Source: Syngnathus acus (lineage: Eukaryota > Chordata > Actinopteri > Syngnathiformes > Syngnathidae). Taken from it: a DNA stretch of 64,000 nucleotides. Position 1 is the first letter of the stretch; the number at the start of each line of letters is the position of its first letter. Shown here piece by piece: positions 1-13,100 of the stretch. The stretch spans positions 5,601,001 through 5,665,000 of the forward strand of contig NC_051087.1 of assembly GCF_901709675.1 (NCBI RefSeq), given 5' to 3'. Under the pieces are notes generated by a model. That model was not told the origin of the DNA and ran no database searches. It saw only the letters and a program-made list of their open reading frames with translations. Both the position numbers and the translations under genes were made by a program.

Positions 1-2450
1 TTTCAAAATGGAAATATATTCACTAACTCTGGGAAAGTCATTTGTTCTATTGTGTTCAATCTGTCTTTCAATTATTACTTTGGCGTTGATTACCAAAACA
101 GCAGAATTTTTAAGTACGACACTTAAATTTTACTAAGCTTTTTTTTGACACATGTACAACATAGCTGTCACCGTGACACTTTTAATTAGTGTGTTAATTT
201 AACTTTTACATGTTTATAAGTTGACTTTTCAGTTCCATCCAGTATCTAACAAAAATGGCACAAGTAAAGCCTGATACTACATTGCACCAACAAAAAGGGA
301 TCATTAGGGAAAAGAATGGAAGCCCGAAAAGCAGCGCCTCACTGAAATGTCTTTTCAAGCAAGTTTTCTGGCGCAGTGCACAAGTGAAATGAGAAAAATC
401 CTATTTACTGCCCAGCCTCCGGGTATACAGTCAGACAAGTGAATAAACAAGAGAATATTATGGGATGGGGGCATTGAAAGGCAATGGGAGGAGGCGCATA
501 ATAAAGACAAATGAGAGAAACAGCAAGAGAATCCAAAGTTGGGGCAGGAAACCACAAGGCCCCGTGTTGTCTCTCTGTACATGTGCGACCCTCAAGTGAT
601 CCCGTAGCCCCGCAACACTCACACAATTGTACTTTCTCACATTTGACCAATGCATGACGTCTCAAAACGAGAGAGAACAACAGAGACCAGGCGGAGGCAA
701 ACCACAGACTCCGGGGGGAATGAAACAATACCCCTCGCTTGGTAACAATAGGGTCCCACAAAGTACGCTTCCAATATCGGTGGCTATGGGAATGTTGTGG
801 GAGAAACAGACTTACTTTATTTTCTTTAAAAGGGAATAAAGAGGGAAAATCCCCCTTAAAATCCCACAAGTTTAGATGCCGTTTATTTTGGTTCTCTTTA
901 GTCTGGTTTTGATCATCAACAATCAAGATGGTCTTATCAAGACAATCGGGGGACAAACAGAGCATTGAAAACATGTCATTATTTTGAGCATGTCTGGATA
1001 AAATCATGCCCAGTTGGCAACCAGAAAGAAAAAGAATCTTCATGTGAAGTGACGCTCCTCCTTAAGACTGCAGTGGATAGAAGTTTCGGAAAAAATAAGT
1101 CTCTGAACCGGCATGCAAGATTTCAGTAACGGTAATTTCTCGAAAATGGGTGTGTTATACACAAGTGTACAGAAAATTCTGGAAATTTGTGCCATTGTGA
1201 AAAAAGTGTGAATTAATTCCAATATATGTGATGCCTAATGTTACACATTCATATTCAAGAACCCAATTTACGCTGCTCAGCAAGAACCATGACGATTTGT
1301 CGAGGAACAAGGAAACGAACGTAAACAAAAATATAGATATACAATAATAATAATCTGAATATTGCGTAGTGTCACGTATATTTTAACGTCATTTTTTTTA
1401 CTTAATCCTTCAAGAGAAGAATATGCATAGGTCGTGACAGAAATAAACCTTCCCCTGTGTGGTTAATATGTTTTTAATGATTTCAATCATTTAATTCAAC
1501 CTTACACTAACCTTACACTAATTGCCGTAACATTTTGTATTCTTAGAGATTCCCGCGGTTGATGTTAGATTTACAACTTCAGTAAAAAAAAAAAAGTAAA
1601 GTGTATTTCCATGTGTTGGTCCACGGTGCCCAGTAACACTGAGATGGAATCTGATGAATGAAGCAACCCAGCCACGTGTTTTCCATCAATACAAGACTGG
1701 AAAGACAGCTCAAAGGGCGCTGAGTTCATTGTCATTCTCTGGCGGCTGCTGCTGCCAGGACAGGAATTCTGTGGCATCAGCAACGGAGAGCACTGAAACA
1801 GGCTTTATTTGAGTCTATCAAGATGTGACCTTTTCCTCAGAAGTCAACTTCTGGGACAACATTACCTGTTTTTACACTGGCTATCCACACTTGCCTACTA
1901 AAACGGTCTGTAAAACAGTCTTCCTTGGAATCGGATGGTAAAATGCTTTTCACTTTCAATCGTCAGTCTCGAGTACATGAAGAATCTCAGAGCTGAGCTG
2001 CTGGAGCTAAAAGAGCCTCTAACAGCCTCAGGAAAAATGCTGTCAGAGATTGTCAGGGTCAGAGAATCCATGCTCATGCATACGGATTGCCGTGAGAGGA
2101 ACTCTGCCCATGCAGATTTTCCAGTCAAAAGCCACAATATGAGGTGGAGTTTGGTGAATTCCAAGGAGAAAAAGCTCTTTCCTCCCATTAAAGTCATTTG
2201 ACGTTCAAAATTTATTTTATGTTGCAATTTCTAAATTAGGCTTGGATGTAAAGTTCAGGGATCATTAACCTCCCGTCCGCGTGTGTCTCGTTTTTAAAGA
2301 GCTTCGAGTATTGATCTATTAAAACGAAGATCAACTCATAGGATGCTCCACTGTGCTAACGAAGGAGCGGAGTCAATTTTACTCTGGGGATGCCGATGGA
2401 TGGATTGATGACGATCTATTTTCTGGACTGGATTGTTGTTATCTGCTCAC
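1..2450. other. Presumed ptprd intron after the last D1 exon; no coding seen
   Basis: The last seen exon ends with a good donor at 2450, so this stretch should be intron leading to the D2 exons. I looked on the minus strand for the highly conserved D2 peptides (such as SKAHTSRFISANLPCNKF and EKCHQYWPAERSARY) and found none. Minus-strand open frames here are unlike any known domain. Confidence 0.7.
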
Positions 2451-2736
2451 CTTGAACTCCAGTTCCATGCCGGTGACATTGTCGCCGGGTTCAATCTGCG
2501 TCAGCCTCTGGATGTATGAATACAAGTTCCTGGCTGCGACCTCTGTGTTCCCGCAGGTCACGGCCTCCAGCAGCGCGTCGTAGATGAAGATGTACTGGTC
2601 CTCCGTCTGGACCATGTAGTTCCTCTGCGAACGCATGAGCGTGACGTGGCCGTAGATGTCAACCGTCTTCTCGTGCTTGATTCGTTCCGCCATGGCGTCG
2701 ATCACGATGAAGCAACCTGTGCGGCCCACTCCGGCA
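2451..2736 (-). CDS. ptprd: Exon: D1, second half of the P-loop to the D1 end
   Basis: 1 nt plus 95 codons (residues 1540-1635): [60 protein letters not shown], ending [10 protein letters not shown] before GTGAGC. It holds the P-loop arginine and the Q-loop glutamine (MVQTEDQY). Two positions are unusual: Ala in DAMAERIK where mammalian members have Leu, and Tyr in IYDALLEA where they have His. D2 should follow, left of the window. Confidence 0.96.
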
Positions 2737-5700
2737 CTGAATGGGTAAATGATGACGTTAATTTAAAAAAAAAAAAAAAAAAAATCTGAATCTGTCTTTT
2801 GGTCGCGGATTTGAATTTGGTCTCAGGCCCTCCTGTGCGTGTTCTCCCTGAGGAACTTAAGTTACACGACTTCTAAACCTGCTCAGAGGGCTGAAACAAA
2901 CTTTTATTGTGAATTAGCATGACTGTGCACCGCATAGCAAAATTTCCGAGATGAAATGTCAAAACATGCCAATTGTGCAGAAAAATTGACATTAGCAACG
3001 CATCAGCACTAGCATTGGGAATATTGTCTTCGATCCACACAGTCAAATATGAACTACTTGAAATTCCTACTCATATCTGCTGTCTGTGCCGGGGTACCGA
3101 ATTGGTAAAACATCCTTAGCGAGCAAGTTCCCTTAAGTGAATGAAAACCTGTCTAAATAGCAGAATGAATATCGTGGTGTGAGATTGACTGTGGTGGAAT
3201 GAGATTTCGTCCCATTGTTTGATTCCCAGGCTGCTTGATACATTAAGGCACATTATGACAGAGGCTTGGTGAGATAATTAAATTTGCCTGCTAATCCTTT
3301 TAGATACTCCATCTGACTGCGAGCAAGGATGAGGAGAAGCTTTTTTTTTTTCCTGACAACCTTTTCACCCTCCCTTCCCGCCTTGACCGCCCTCTCTCAA
3401 GTACCTTTCACACATTCCACCATCAGCCTGCGTTTCCTCTGCACCTTTCCTCTTCTTTTATTCACCATTTCCATTCGCCGTGTCCACTGTTTGACCTCGC
3501 CTATTTCCCCTCGCTGCCTCCGCTACTCTTCTTCTGCTCATATCTCATCATTTAACTCCCAGTCCCTGGCTAACTCGTCCTCTCAATAATTGTCTCAATC
3601 CCCCTCCTTTTTCCCTTCTGCATCTCACCGCACTAATTCTTCCTTTCGGGAGCCTCTGGCCCGTATTCCCTCAGCAAGCTTCTATCGTCTTCCCGTCCTG
3701 CTAACTGCAAATAGCAGCTTCCTTTCAGCCCTCGGTAATAACAAGTCTTTCCTCCTGATCTGACAATGTTTGAATATATCAAATGATGAACCCTAACCAG
3801 CTGGAGTGGTCAGCGGTAAAACGCCGCTTATGTAAAATAAGGTCAACATACAGGCACCGTTGAGAAGAAGCTTACTGAGGGAGGACCGCAAAGGTCTTAT
3901 GTAACAGCAGGTCCAATTGTGGTTTGGTTCAGGAACTATTAGTGCTCACAGTTGGATTGGATTGGATTTGTAAAATGAGGCTGTGGAGTGAAGAACCACC
4001 ACCCCTATGGTTACTTATACACTCTGACCGCCAATTTAATGAGTCTCCTTTGTAGACAATCCACCATTATTTTGGCGATAGAGCCCAAAAGTGTGTATAA
4101 AAATCAACTCACTCACCTGCAGTGGACGATCATTGGCCCTGCATCTGCAGGGTTGCAGGCCTTGACCCTTCGCAAGAAGGCCAGGAAGGGAGTGGGGTGC
4201 TCAGGTACCCCGTGGTCCGGCCAGGCTGTGAATTGGAAATGACGAACCTCACGCTTCTCATTGGAGCCACTCTAGAAACACATATAGCCAAAGAGCTAAT
4301 TTTATTTAGGTTAACAAATAACATGAGTTAAGACGTTTGTGTGGTTTCATGACTACTACAACCAAAAATCTGTCGGTCCTCCCTGACCCCATCAAACAGC
4401 GCACAGTGGTCGAGTGACCCATCTTTCAAAGTAGGTCAGTAGTCCCATGTTTGGTCGTTCCATTTTTAATTCACATAGCAGCAAATGGAACATTGGCTGA
4501 CTAATACACACTTGATGATAGGGTGTGCATTAACAGCAGCTGGAGGGTGAATGAGGTATTGACTCGAAATAAACGACCACACTGATGTTGGCGCTGGTGT
4601 TCATGGTGATGAATTTAACAAAGTGGCTTGGCTGCTTTGCAATGTGGACGACACTAAACATTCGTGGAGAAATGAGCCAAGAGTGGGACCAAAAATCTTT
4701 CTACGTAACTAAGGAGGCTTAATTAGATCACATTATAGTGCATATAAAGTGTCCGGTTAGTGTATAAGGGGATCCATTTCCCAATTTGCAGACCACTATG
4801 CATAAATGTAACCTCTTTAAATTTGTTTTCCAAGCGGAACATATCCTCAAATATTCACTGGAAAAACTCACCTATTCATAAATTTGTGTGTTCTTTATTT
4901 AATACATAAAATGCCACAAGATGGTGCCAAAACTCTGGATAATAGGAAAGTAGTAATTGGAATATGGCAATGATTGCAGTAGTTGTATATTTGGATCTAG
5001 AGGATATTTAGATTAGATTTGTTTTGTTAAATCAACATATGTATTGGGGGATCATGTTTAACTTTTTTTAACGGACAATTCTGCATGATGAACTTGAAAT
5101 AATATTATTTATTAATATTTTTAAAATGGTAGTTTGTGAAACTTTAAGCAATTAATATAGGCAATTATAAACATTATGTGGGGCATCTATTACTTTTATT
5201 TTTTTTAGTAACAGGACTCTGTCTCGATCCCCCGTAAAAAGCAGTAACTGAGTTAGTTTACTCTGTTGATCATGAAGATCATTTTTAAAAACTGAACAAG
5301 CCACAGTAGCCACATTTTTGACAGAATAAAAAATGCTCAGGTTGAGTGAGCGATTGAATCAACAACACATGCATGTAGCTGCTGTCACATGGCAGCAAGT
5401 GCGTATCAATACACAAGCAGCGTAAATATTTGAAGGGATCAATACCCACCGGTAAACCGCATGGCGGTTGACTGCACATGTCACGTTACCTTGTAAAGCG
5501 CAAAGGTCCGGACAGAGTAAGTTGCCAGCTCCACCGTATCCAGTAGAGTGACCTGGATGAGGCCGTAAGTTTCCGTGCCTCGTGTTGGCCAGTACTGGTC
5601 ACACTTCACCTAAAAATCAAAACAGAGAATTTTGTGAGATATCAGGCGCTTGTTTTGTGACAAAGATGAACGACCATGTGCAGAGTGTGTACCGATTTAA

Positions 5701-8328
5701 AAAAAAAAAAAAAAGAAAATACAAAGGTTGGGGGATTTAAACAGATCAGTGAGACTTTGCAAAATTCAAACAGAAGTGTTGGAATAAAACTGTGCTTGTT
5801 GAGACACCCCAATGTGTGAAAACGGTTTTAGTGTGTGTGAGGACTGATAGCTTTTTAGAATGAATGTGATCCTGTGCAAGCAGTGTCTGATACCCTAAAA
5901 CTGTTCACCAGGAAGCTTCCATACATCTGGCAAGAGCTCACAGCGATTCACCACAGAGCTGGAAAAGCGGAGTGAGTATCACTTGACTCGACGTGGCCCT
6001 AACGCTCCAACCTCACAAATCCCCAATGGTATGCCTGGCCACTCAAAACACCTTGAAATTCCCCCCGCATCACAGCACCGTACTTGTAGTTTTTTTGGCT
6101 CAGCCTCAGAGACCACAAGAGAGCCAAGCATCCCAGTGGAGCGAGAGGCGCGTATTCGAGCCTTGGCAGAATCAGGCCAAAGCAAACGTTACTCGCTGAT
6201 CCCTCCGGTCCTCACATCAAAGACGGAGCGAAGCTCAGCTCAGCTCAGCTCCGCATTCCGTTGCTCCAGACCGAGGATTAAGCATTTAGGCCCGGGACGT
6301 TCGGGTTGTAATTACAACTTTTCCACCGTGTTCCCACTAGGCCTTCAGACACTATCAGGACAAGAACGGTCTTCCGTGGTGGGGCGGGAGATTGAAAACC
6401 ACATTTAAGCACCCATCGCACGTCTGGTGTGGACGCCATCATACTCTGGCGTGCAGGCCACCAGCAGATCTAAGCTGTTGTGTGGTTTGCTTCAAAGCAG
6501 AACACTCCTGATTCCATCTGTTCTCATCTGTGCTGGTAATGCATCAAGGTATAGCAGCATAATGGAGATGGGTGTTGAATGTGATTAAATCACGCCCCCC
6601 TCAGGAAGTCTCCGACCCCATCAGGTTTATAGCAAACATTTGAAACACTAAAGAGCAAATATTCAGAAGACACAAATTCATCATCTTTACGAGGCGGTTG
6701 ATGTTCTTTACAGAAAATATGCCACGGAGTTCATTCTTACCCACGTCGTAAAGTTTTTCTTTAAAGGCCTCATGGTATGAAATTTAATGCTACACATTTT
6801 ACTGAACCGCAACTAGACAGGAAGCACATTTGTAGGTGTGATCATGCAAGTGTAGACACTAATGTGCACTGTTTCTGAACTTCAGTGGTAACAAGAAACC
6901 CAAAGTCAGTTCTCATTGACTGCGGGTGCTTTGTGGTGCTTTGAAAATAATTCAACTCATCGCATTTGGCTATTGCACAAGGGGGGGAAACAGCGGAAGA
7001 AAAAAAAAGAGGCACTGAATAGAGAAGGGAGGGTAAGGAGAAAACCATGTGAGGAGAGGGTGTGCATTTGGAAAGGGATTAGCAAAGGAGAGAAAGCGAG
7101 ATCTTGCCTTAGAGAAGAAATAAGAGGGCATCTGAGGGTCAAAGAGACACAACAGAGACAGTTGGAGAAGGTTGGAGAGGAAACAGCTTGAACACAATGC
7201 ACAGGTTAATAATAGGAAAAGAAGCACAGACGAGAGGAGAGGATTTTTTTTTTTGCTTCAAAACACATGAGCATGATTTCTTTCAGTTTTTTCTTTTCTT
7301 TTTTAACCCTGAGCTAGTCTTGTTCATTTGTATTCTTACACGACAGAATGCCTTAAAGCTGAATATTTTCTAATTCATTAGCCAATTTAATGTGCCCGTA
7401 ACCGCCCTCCATTACTATTAAAGTCTCATTCGATGTCATTCTTTGGTACGCAACCGTCCTTCTGCGTTTCCTTAATGGAATTTCCTTTGTACAAACAATA
7501 AAACATCCTGGCACTTCAATCTCGTTTTAACAATCCCCAGTATCCTAACTTTCAAGCCTCCTCATTATGTCCGTATAAGAACATATATATGGGATTGTTC
7601 CAATGGTCACTTGTAAATTTGACTGGAATAATATGTCTTAGACATTGTTGCTGGAGGATCTGGTTCTAATTTTAAACATATAAACTTTTAAATGAGATTT
7701 CCTCACAAATTGCTGAGATAAAACCACAAACATATTGTATAGCTGATGCAAGCGAATGGCTTGGCAAAATAGTTATCCACAAGAATTCACACAATGTCAC
7801 TCAGAATTCAAGTTAATGTATGTATTCAATATACGTCGCCATCTAATAAAAAAAATAAAAGCACCAGTGACATCTGCATTGGTAAAAATCCCAATAAGGC
7901 CTGTAAAGTTTCCCTCTGCTGGTATAATATTATCCTTGGCAATATGTAATAGTTTCCCTATTTTGCAGCTATTTCCAATTCCATCTGTCTTTACTCTTCT
8001 ATCCGCCATGTCTTACCCTTGACTTCTCCTCCAGCTTGGTCATCATGATAATATTGGCTGTATGCTGCTCCCACACCATCCTCCAGAAGTCTCCAAAGGT
8101 CTCCGGAAGGGAACCCTGAGTGGCGATGTAGGCATTTTGACGCCGGTAGCCATCAATATAGTTAGCGTTGATGTAGTCACTCCCTGGGACACCTGAACAT
8201 GAAGAAGACGTGTCATTTAGGGACATTTAACTTTTCTTTCTTTAGAAATAAACCTGATTATTATATATATTTTTTAGAAATAAACCTGATTATATATATG
8301 TTTTTTTTAATGTATTTATTTATGTATT

Positions 8329-8398
<70 letters not shown>

Positions 8399-10083
8399 AT
8401 TATTATTATTATTATATGTGGATCAACTGAGGTTATGGCCGGAAGACTAATGTTTTTACATGGTACGTCCTTTGGTGCTGGATTGTTCCGTCGTCTTGTT
8501 TTATAATGCATGCTAAGACGATCATGTGTCTAATCTGATGTGTGGCTTTGAACGGCAATATGACTGTGAGGCCGCCTGCATGTAAGACGAGGCTGACACC
8601 GATTGTGTCCTGGAAGGGATTGGAGGTGTGTGTGTGTTTGTGTGCGTGCGTGTATGTGTGCGCTTGACGTGAGAGGCCATCTGTGTGTATTTGATTTCGG
8701 ATCAGTCCTGCTCATCTGGGGCCTAATACCATAATCCCCCAAATCACTGAGTCATAGCTCAAACAAACAAGCATACACAAGATGTACACACTCAAAAACA
8801 CACTGTCACAAACACGCACACGCAGTAAGCAGTGACCTGATTATGCCAAAGTGGGGCACACAAACTTTTTTTTTTTGCGTCTTTTAATGGCAATTTACAT
8901 TAACAGTGACACAATTCAGATGGCGATAAATGAAGGTAAATGAAGTTTGAACACTTTTTAATTTCTCTGTCACTGAATAGTCGGCTGAATAGACAGCTTT
9001 CATACAAAATATTTTTCTCCAGTATTTTGTAGTAAATTCCATTTTTTCCCATTTATTGCTGTTGAGGGATTGCAAAAAAAGCTCGGAAAAAGATATTTCA
9101 CACAGCATTTAATTTTTGAACTGAACAGTTGGCCCTGTTCATCCATAGATGAGGTTATAAAAAGACTTAAAAGACTTAAAGTATGTTAACTTTATTTTGA
9201 TAATAAAATATTAATCATCACTTATAGTTAATGTAATATGGAACTCACCAATTATTTAAATGAAATCAAAAAAACATAATTAAATGTACTATGTTTAGAA
9301 GGATTATTCTATTGTTATTTTGTAATTATATTATTTTCAACAATAACCATAGTTTGCCTGCTTGCTTTTAGACGCTCACTAAACTCAAGTACGAAGATGG
9401 GTTTGTTTTTTTGTGTTACTGTGGAAGTATCCTGGTTGGGTTCCATCCAAAGCTGAGCTTCCACTCAAATAGCTGACTTATTTTTCACACAATGATTTAA
9501 TTCCAAGTTGTTGAGGTCCCCTGAGGCTAACGCTTGTTCTCCTTAAATTATTTTATTTTTTTCCAGAGTAAAATCCAGTAGTCATTTCACACGCAGCAGC
9601 ACTACCAATTAGACCCGGACATCATTTGAAGACCATAATGGCTGAAGATTGAGCAGCATTTACTTCTTTGAAACGGGGAGGCTGCACACGGCACTTTATC
9701 ACAAGTCTGTAAAAGGCAGCTTAGCGAAAAAGCATTGATATGCTACAACTTTAGTGCTTGGGATGACAGCAGACACATTGTGCAGGGTGAACCCCCCCCC
9801 CCACACACACACGGACACACACACACGCACGCACACACACACACACTTTCCATTAGAGTCGCTTGGCAGCTGAAAAAGCTTTCATTATGTGTGTGTATGT
9901 GTGTGTGAGACGTCTGGAAGCGAATGTGCATATCCTTTTGCATAATTATATGTTGACGCTTAACTCTGTGTGTGTGTGTGTGTGTGTATACAGTATTTTA
10001 TGCAGAGATAGAGACAAACATAGGGACAGATAGATCTGAAGAAGAGCAAGAACTGCGGTTGGGCTGTGTGTGTGTATATGTGT

Positions 10084-10132
<49 letters not shown>

Positions 10133-13100
10133 GTTGGGCTCCTCACACATGCTCTGCCCAGATAAGGCTCATCTGTTTGGGTTCCTCCCTCTCACAATAT
10201 TGGGGCTGCCAATTTCTCTGCCTCAGGTCTATCGCACCTGAGTTGGCTGAATGTGTCTCCAGACATATTAGGGAGAGGAATGAGATATTTGTTTTCCTTC
10301 TGTATTGTGAAATGATTAAGTAAATAAATTACAATACTTGTTATGTTTGAGAGCTGGCAATTGGAGCTTTGAATCTAAACTAAATCAGCGTTTTTTTTTT
10401 TTAACCCCCCCCCCACTCAGTTGAAACAAGAGCAATGTCGTGCAAGCAAGCACACGCCCATACACGCAAACACGCTGGCAACACGTCTTACCTTCGATGC
10501 CAGAGAGTATCACCCTGGAATGGTCGTAGGCAATGACGTTAGCGTAGCGGTTCTTTGGTTTGTTGACCTCCAAGTTGGAGTTCTCCCAGGTGAATTGTTG
10601 ACCGGGGTCAATCGACTGCAAGGCAGAAAAAGACAAAAGTTACCGTCAAGAGTCAGGGAACAAACTGGTGCTTATCTTGGATGATGTTCACAGGCGCGTT
10701 GGCACTTGCCGCTGTTTTGATTCAAAATGAGAGATTGTTTTTGAAATGGTTCTTTCTGCGTATGGTCTGGCAGCTGTACTTGTCTGACAAATCTTCGCAG
10801 CATGGATGTTGGGTTGCCGCGATTTGAAGGAAAATGTAGAAACGACATCTGGAACAGCATGTTGGGGTTTTTATACTATTTTTTTGGGGGTTTCGTATAT
10901 TGCCTGCTTCAGGATGAAACCTTCGATGTCACACTTTGATAAAAATTACATACTGTTGGTCAGTTTATGTGCGTGGGTTTGACATTTTCATCGACCGAAC
11001 AATTAAAAATAGCTTTTTGGCAGGAAGAATCCTGCTGTCCTGAATATTTAATGCATATTTAAAAATTAAGTAGTGAATATTTAACAAATAATAATGTAAA
11101 AACAACACTACTGCGACCACCGGCTTTGCGGCTGGCAAACTTGGATGCTGTTTTTAATGAAGAAAGTGCAGCCCATTTTCCATCCATCTGTCATCCTGTC
11201 TATCCTTTCTTGTCATCATTAGAGTTGCAGGTGTGCAGGAGCCTATCCCAAGCTGACTTACAAGCCGGGCGCATCCCGTACTGGTCGCTTCGTCAATTGC
11301 AGAGCGAGCTACGGTTTCATTTTGGCCAATTGTAAAGCACCGCCGACAATTCCAAATCAAGTACAAAGTGAAGAAATGCAGGCCAAACGGGATCTTGGGT
11401 TTCAAGAAATAGAACAGAAATAATGCAGGGACTTTCCGCTGTCTACAGAGAAGAGAACTAGCAGAGAAAGATGATATATGCTCAAAAAGATTCCTCTGGG
11501 AAAGAGAGGATAGTTGTGTTAGACCAACACGTTAAGTTCCTGGAGGGTAATTACAGTGTAAGCATCTCTGCAAGCAGGGAGAGGCAGACATGAGGTCATT
11601 ATGGAGCTGTCAATGGAGAGAAATGACGAGGAGAGAGCCAAAGCAATTTAGCAATTGTGAATATTATACGACGCATAATTATGGTTTGGTTGGGGGGGGG
11701 GGGACAGGGGTGGTACTGTGGGGCTGCGTGTGTTCATACATGTGTGTGCGTTTCAAAGCGATTCCGTTGCTCTGCCCAATATCATGTGCGTCTGATTATT
11801 TCACCGCAATCATTTGTGCTTCCCTCCCCTTCGATGCCTTCGCCATCCGTCTCTCTCGCTCGCTCGTTAGGGCCTTGCTGACGAACAAAGCACACAGTCA
11901 TGCAGAGAGAAAGCCAGGAGGCTGAAAACGCACGGCTGCTCGGTCCATCCTTCTTCGTGTCCTCTCCCAAAGCGTTTTAAACATCCTCAAGCTCTATAAT
12001 GTGCTTTTGTCTCCTATATAAGTGCCACACGGCATGCAGGAGCCAATTGGAAGCTCATGTCTCCATCAATCAATCCAGCCCTGATCCAAAAAACTTAATA
12101 TCTCTCTGTGGAGAGAATTGTGATGCTAGCTCTAGTTGCTAAACTGTCAGCATTTTAGGGAGGCTTTTCGTGATGTACATCGACCGGGGGGGAAGAAAAA
12201 CTTCAGCCGAGCAACACACTGACTGGCTTTATGTGTCTCATGGTGAGGCTGCAGCGCCTTTACATTTCTATCAGCTTCTCCTCTTTCTGCATCAGTGGAC
12301 CGGATAACAATCTGGCTGTAAGCAAACTTTCCTTGAGCCTTGCATTTTCAATTTCCATCTTTGGGCTATGAGGAGAAGAGCACGACAGCAGAATGAGAAA
12401 TGCGTTCATTCTTGCATCGCTTTGATCGATATACAGTATGGTTAGCCGGGCAAAAGTAATGGGACAGCTGGCCACATGCAGTCGTTTTATATTTACACTT
12501 TGCACTCGTCTGGGAATACTTGTGTGAGGTCAGAATAATGGGATTGCATAAGAACCAAGCCTTGGTCCTGGGGTCTTCCTAGTTCTTGGGATGTTTTATC
12601 CTGCCCTGTCCAAGTTCCATATTTTCCACAGTGCGTCAAATGTGGTTAGCACGTCTGAATTCCACAATATAAAAAAATGTAAGTTTATTTAAAATTTTAA
12701 ATCTCTAATAGGTGTGGATGAGTTTTGTAGCCTGTGAGTCAATGACAACCAGTCAAGGCTTCTTGCTCTCTTGCCCAAAGTCAGCTGAGCTAGCTCTGAA
12801 CTGGTTAAGTGGTAGACACTGAATAAATGATCGAATGAATAATGAATAAATCTTTAACCGGCAAAGCCAAGTCCTTACAGACTGGCAATCAGAGACAATC
12901 AAAAATTCTAGAATGAGAGGGAACTCTGAAGTTATTAAAAGTGGGCAAGAAATGATGGTCCCAGTTTAACATGGATGTAAACCAGAAAAAACTCAAGTTA
13001 TCATATCAAGGGGGGGCAAACGATTGGCATTCCTACCTCGTACTCTTGTGAGAACTTGAGATTGTCGTTTGCTTTGAGGCGCTCAATGTTATCTGCCAGC

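Noticed and set aside
1-2450. Search for D2 phosphatase exons
   Set aside because: None of the strongly conserved D2 motifs was found, so D2 is inferred to lie beyond the left edge.
5983-6408. Plus-strand open frame of 141 codons inside a ptprd intron
   Set aside because: No recognisable domain, low-complexity composition, overlapping frames of similar length, and no splice or promoter context. Likely chance in a GC-richer patch.
9743-10323. Open frames reading THTHTH and CVCVCV
   Set aside because: Translations of CA/GT microsatellites.
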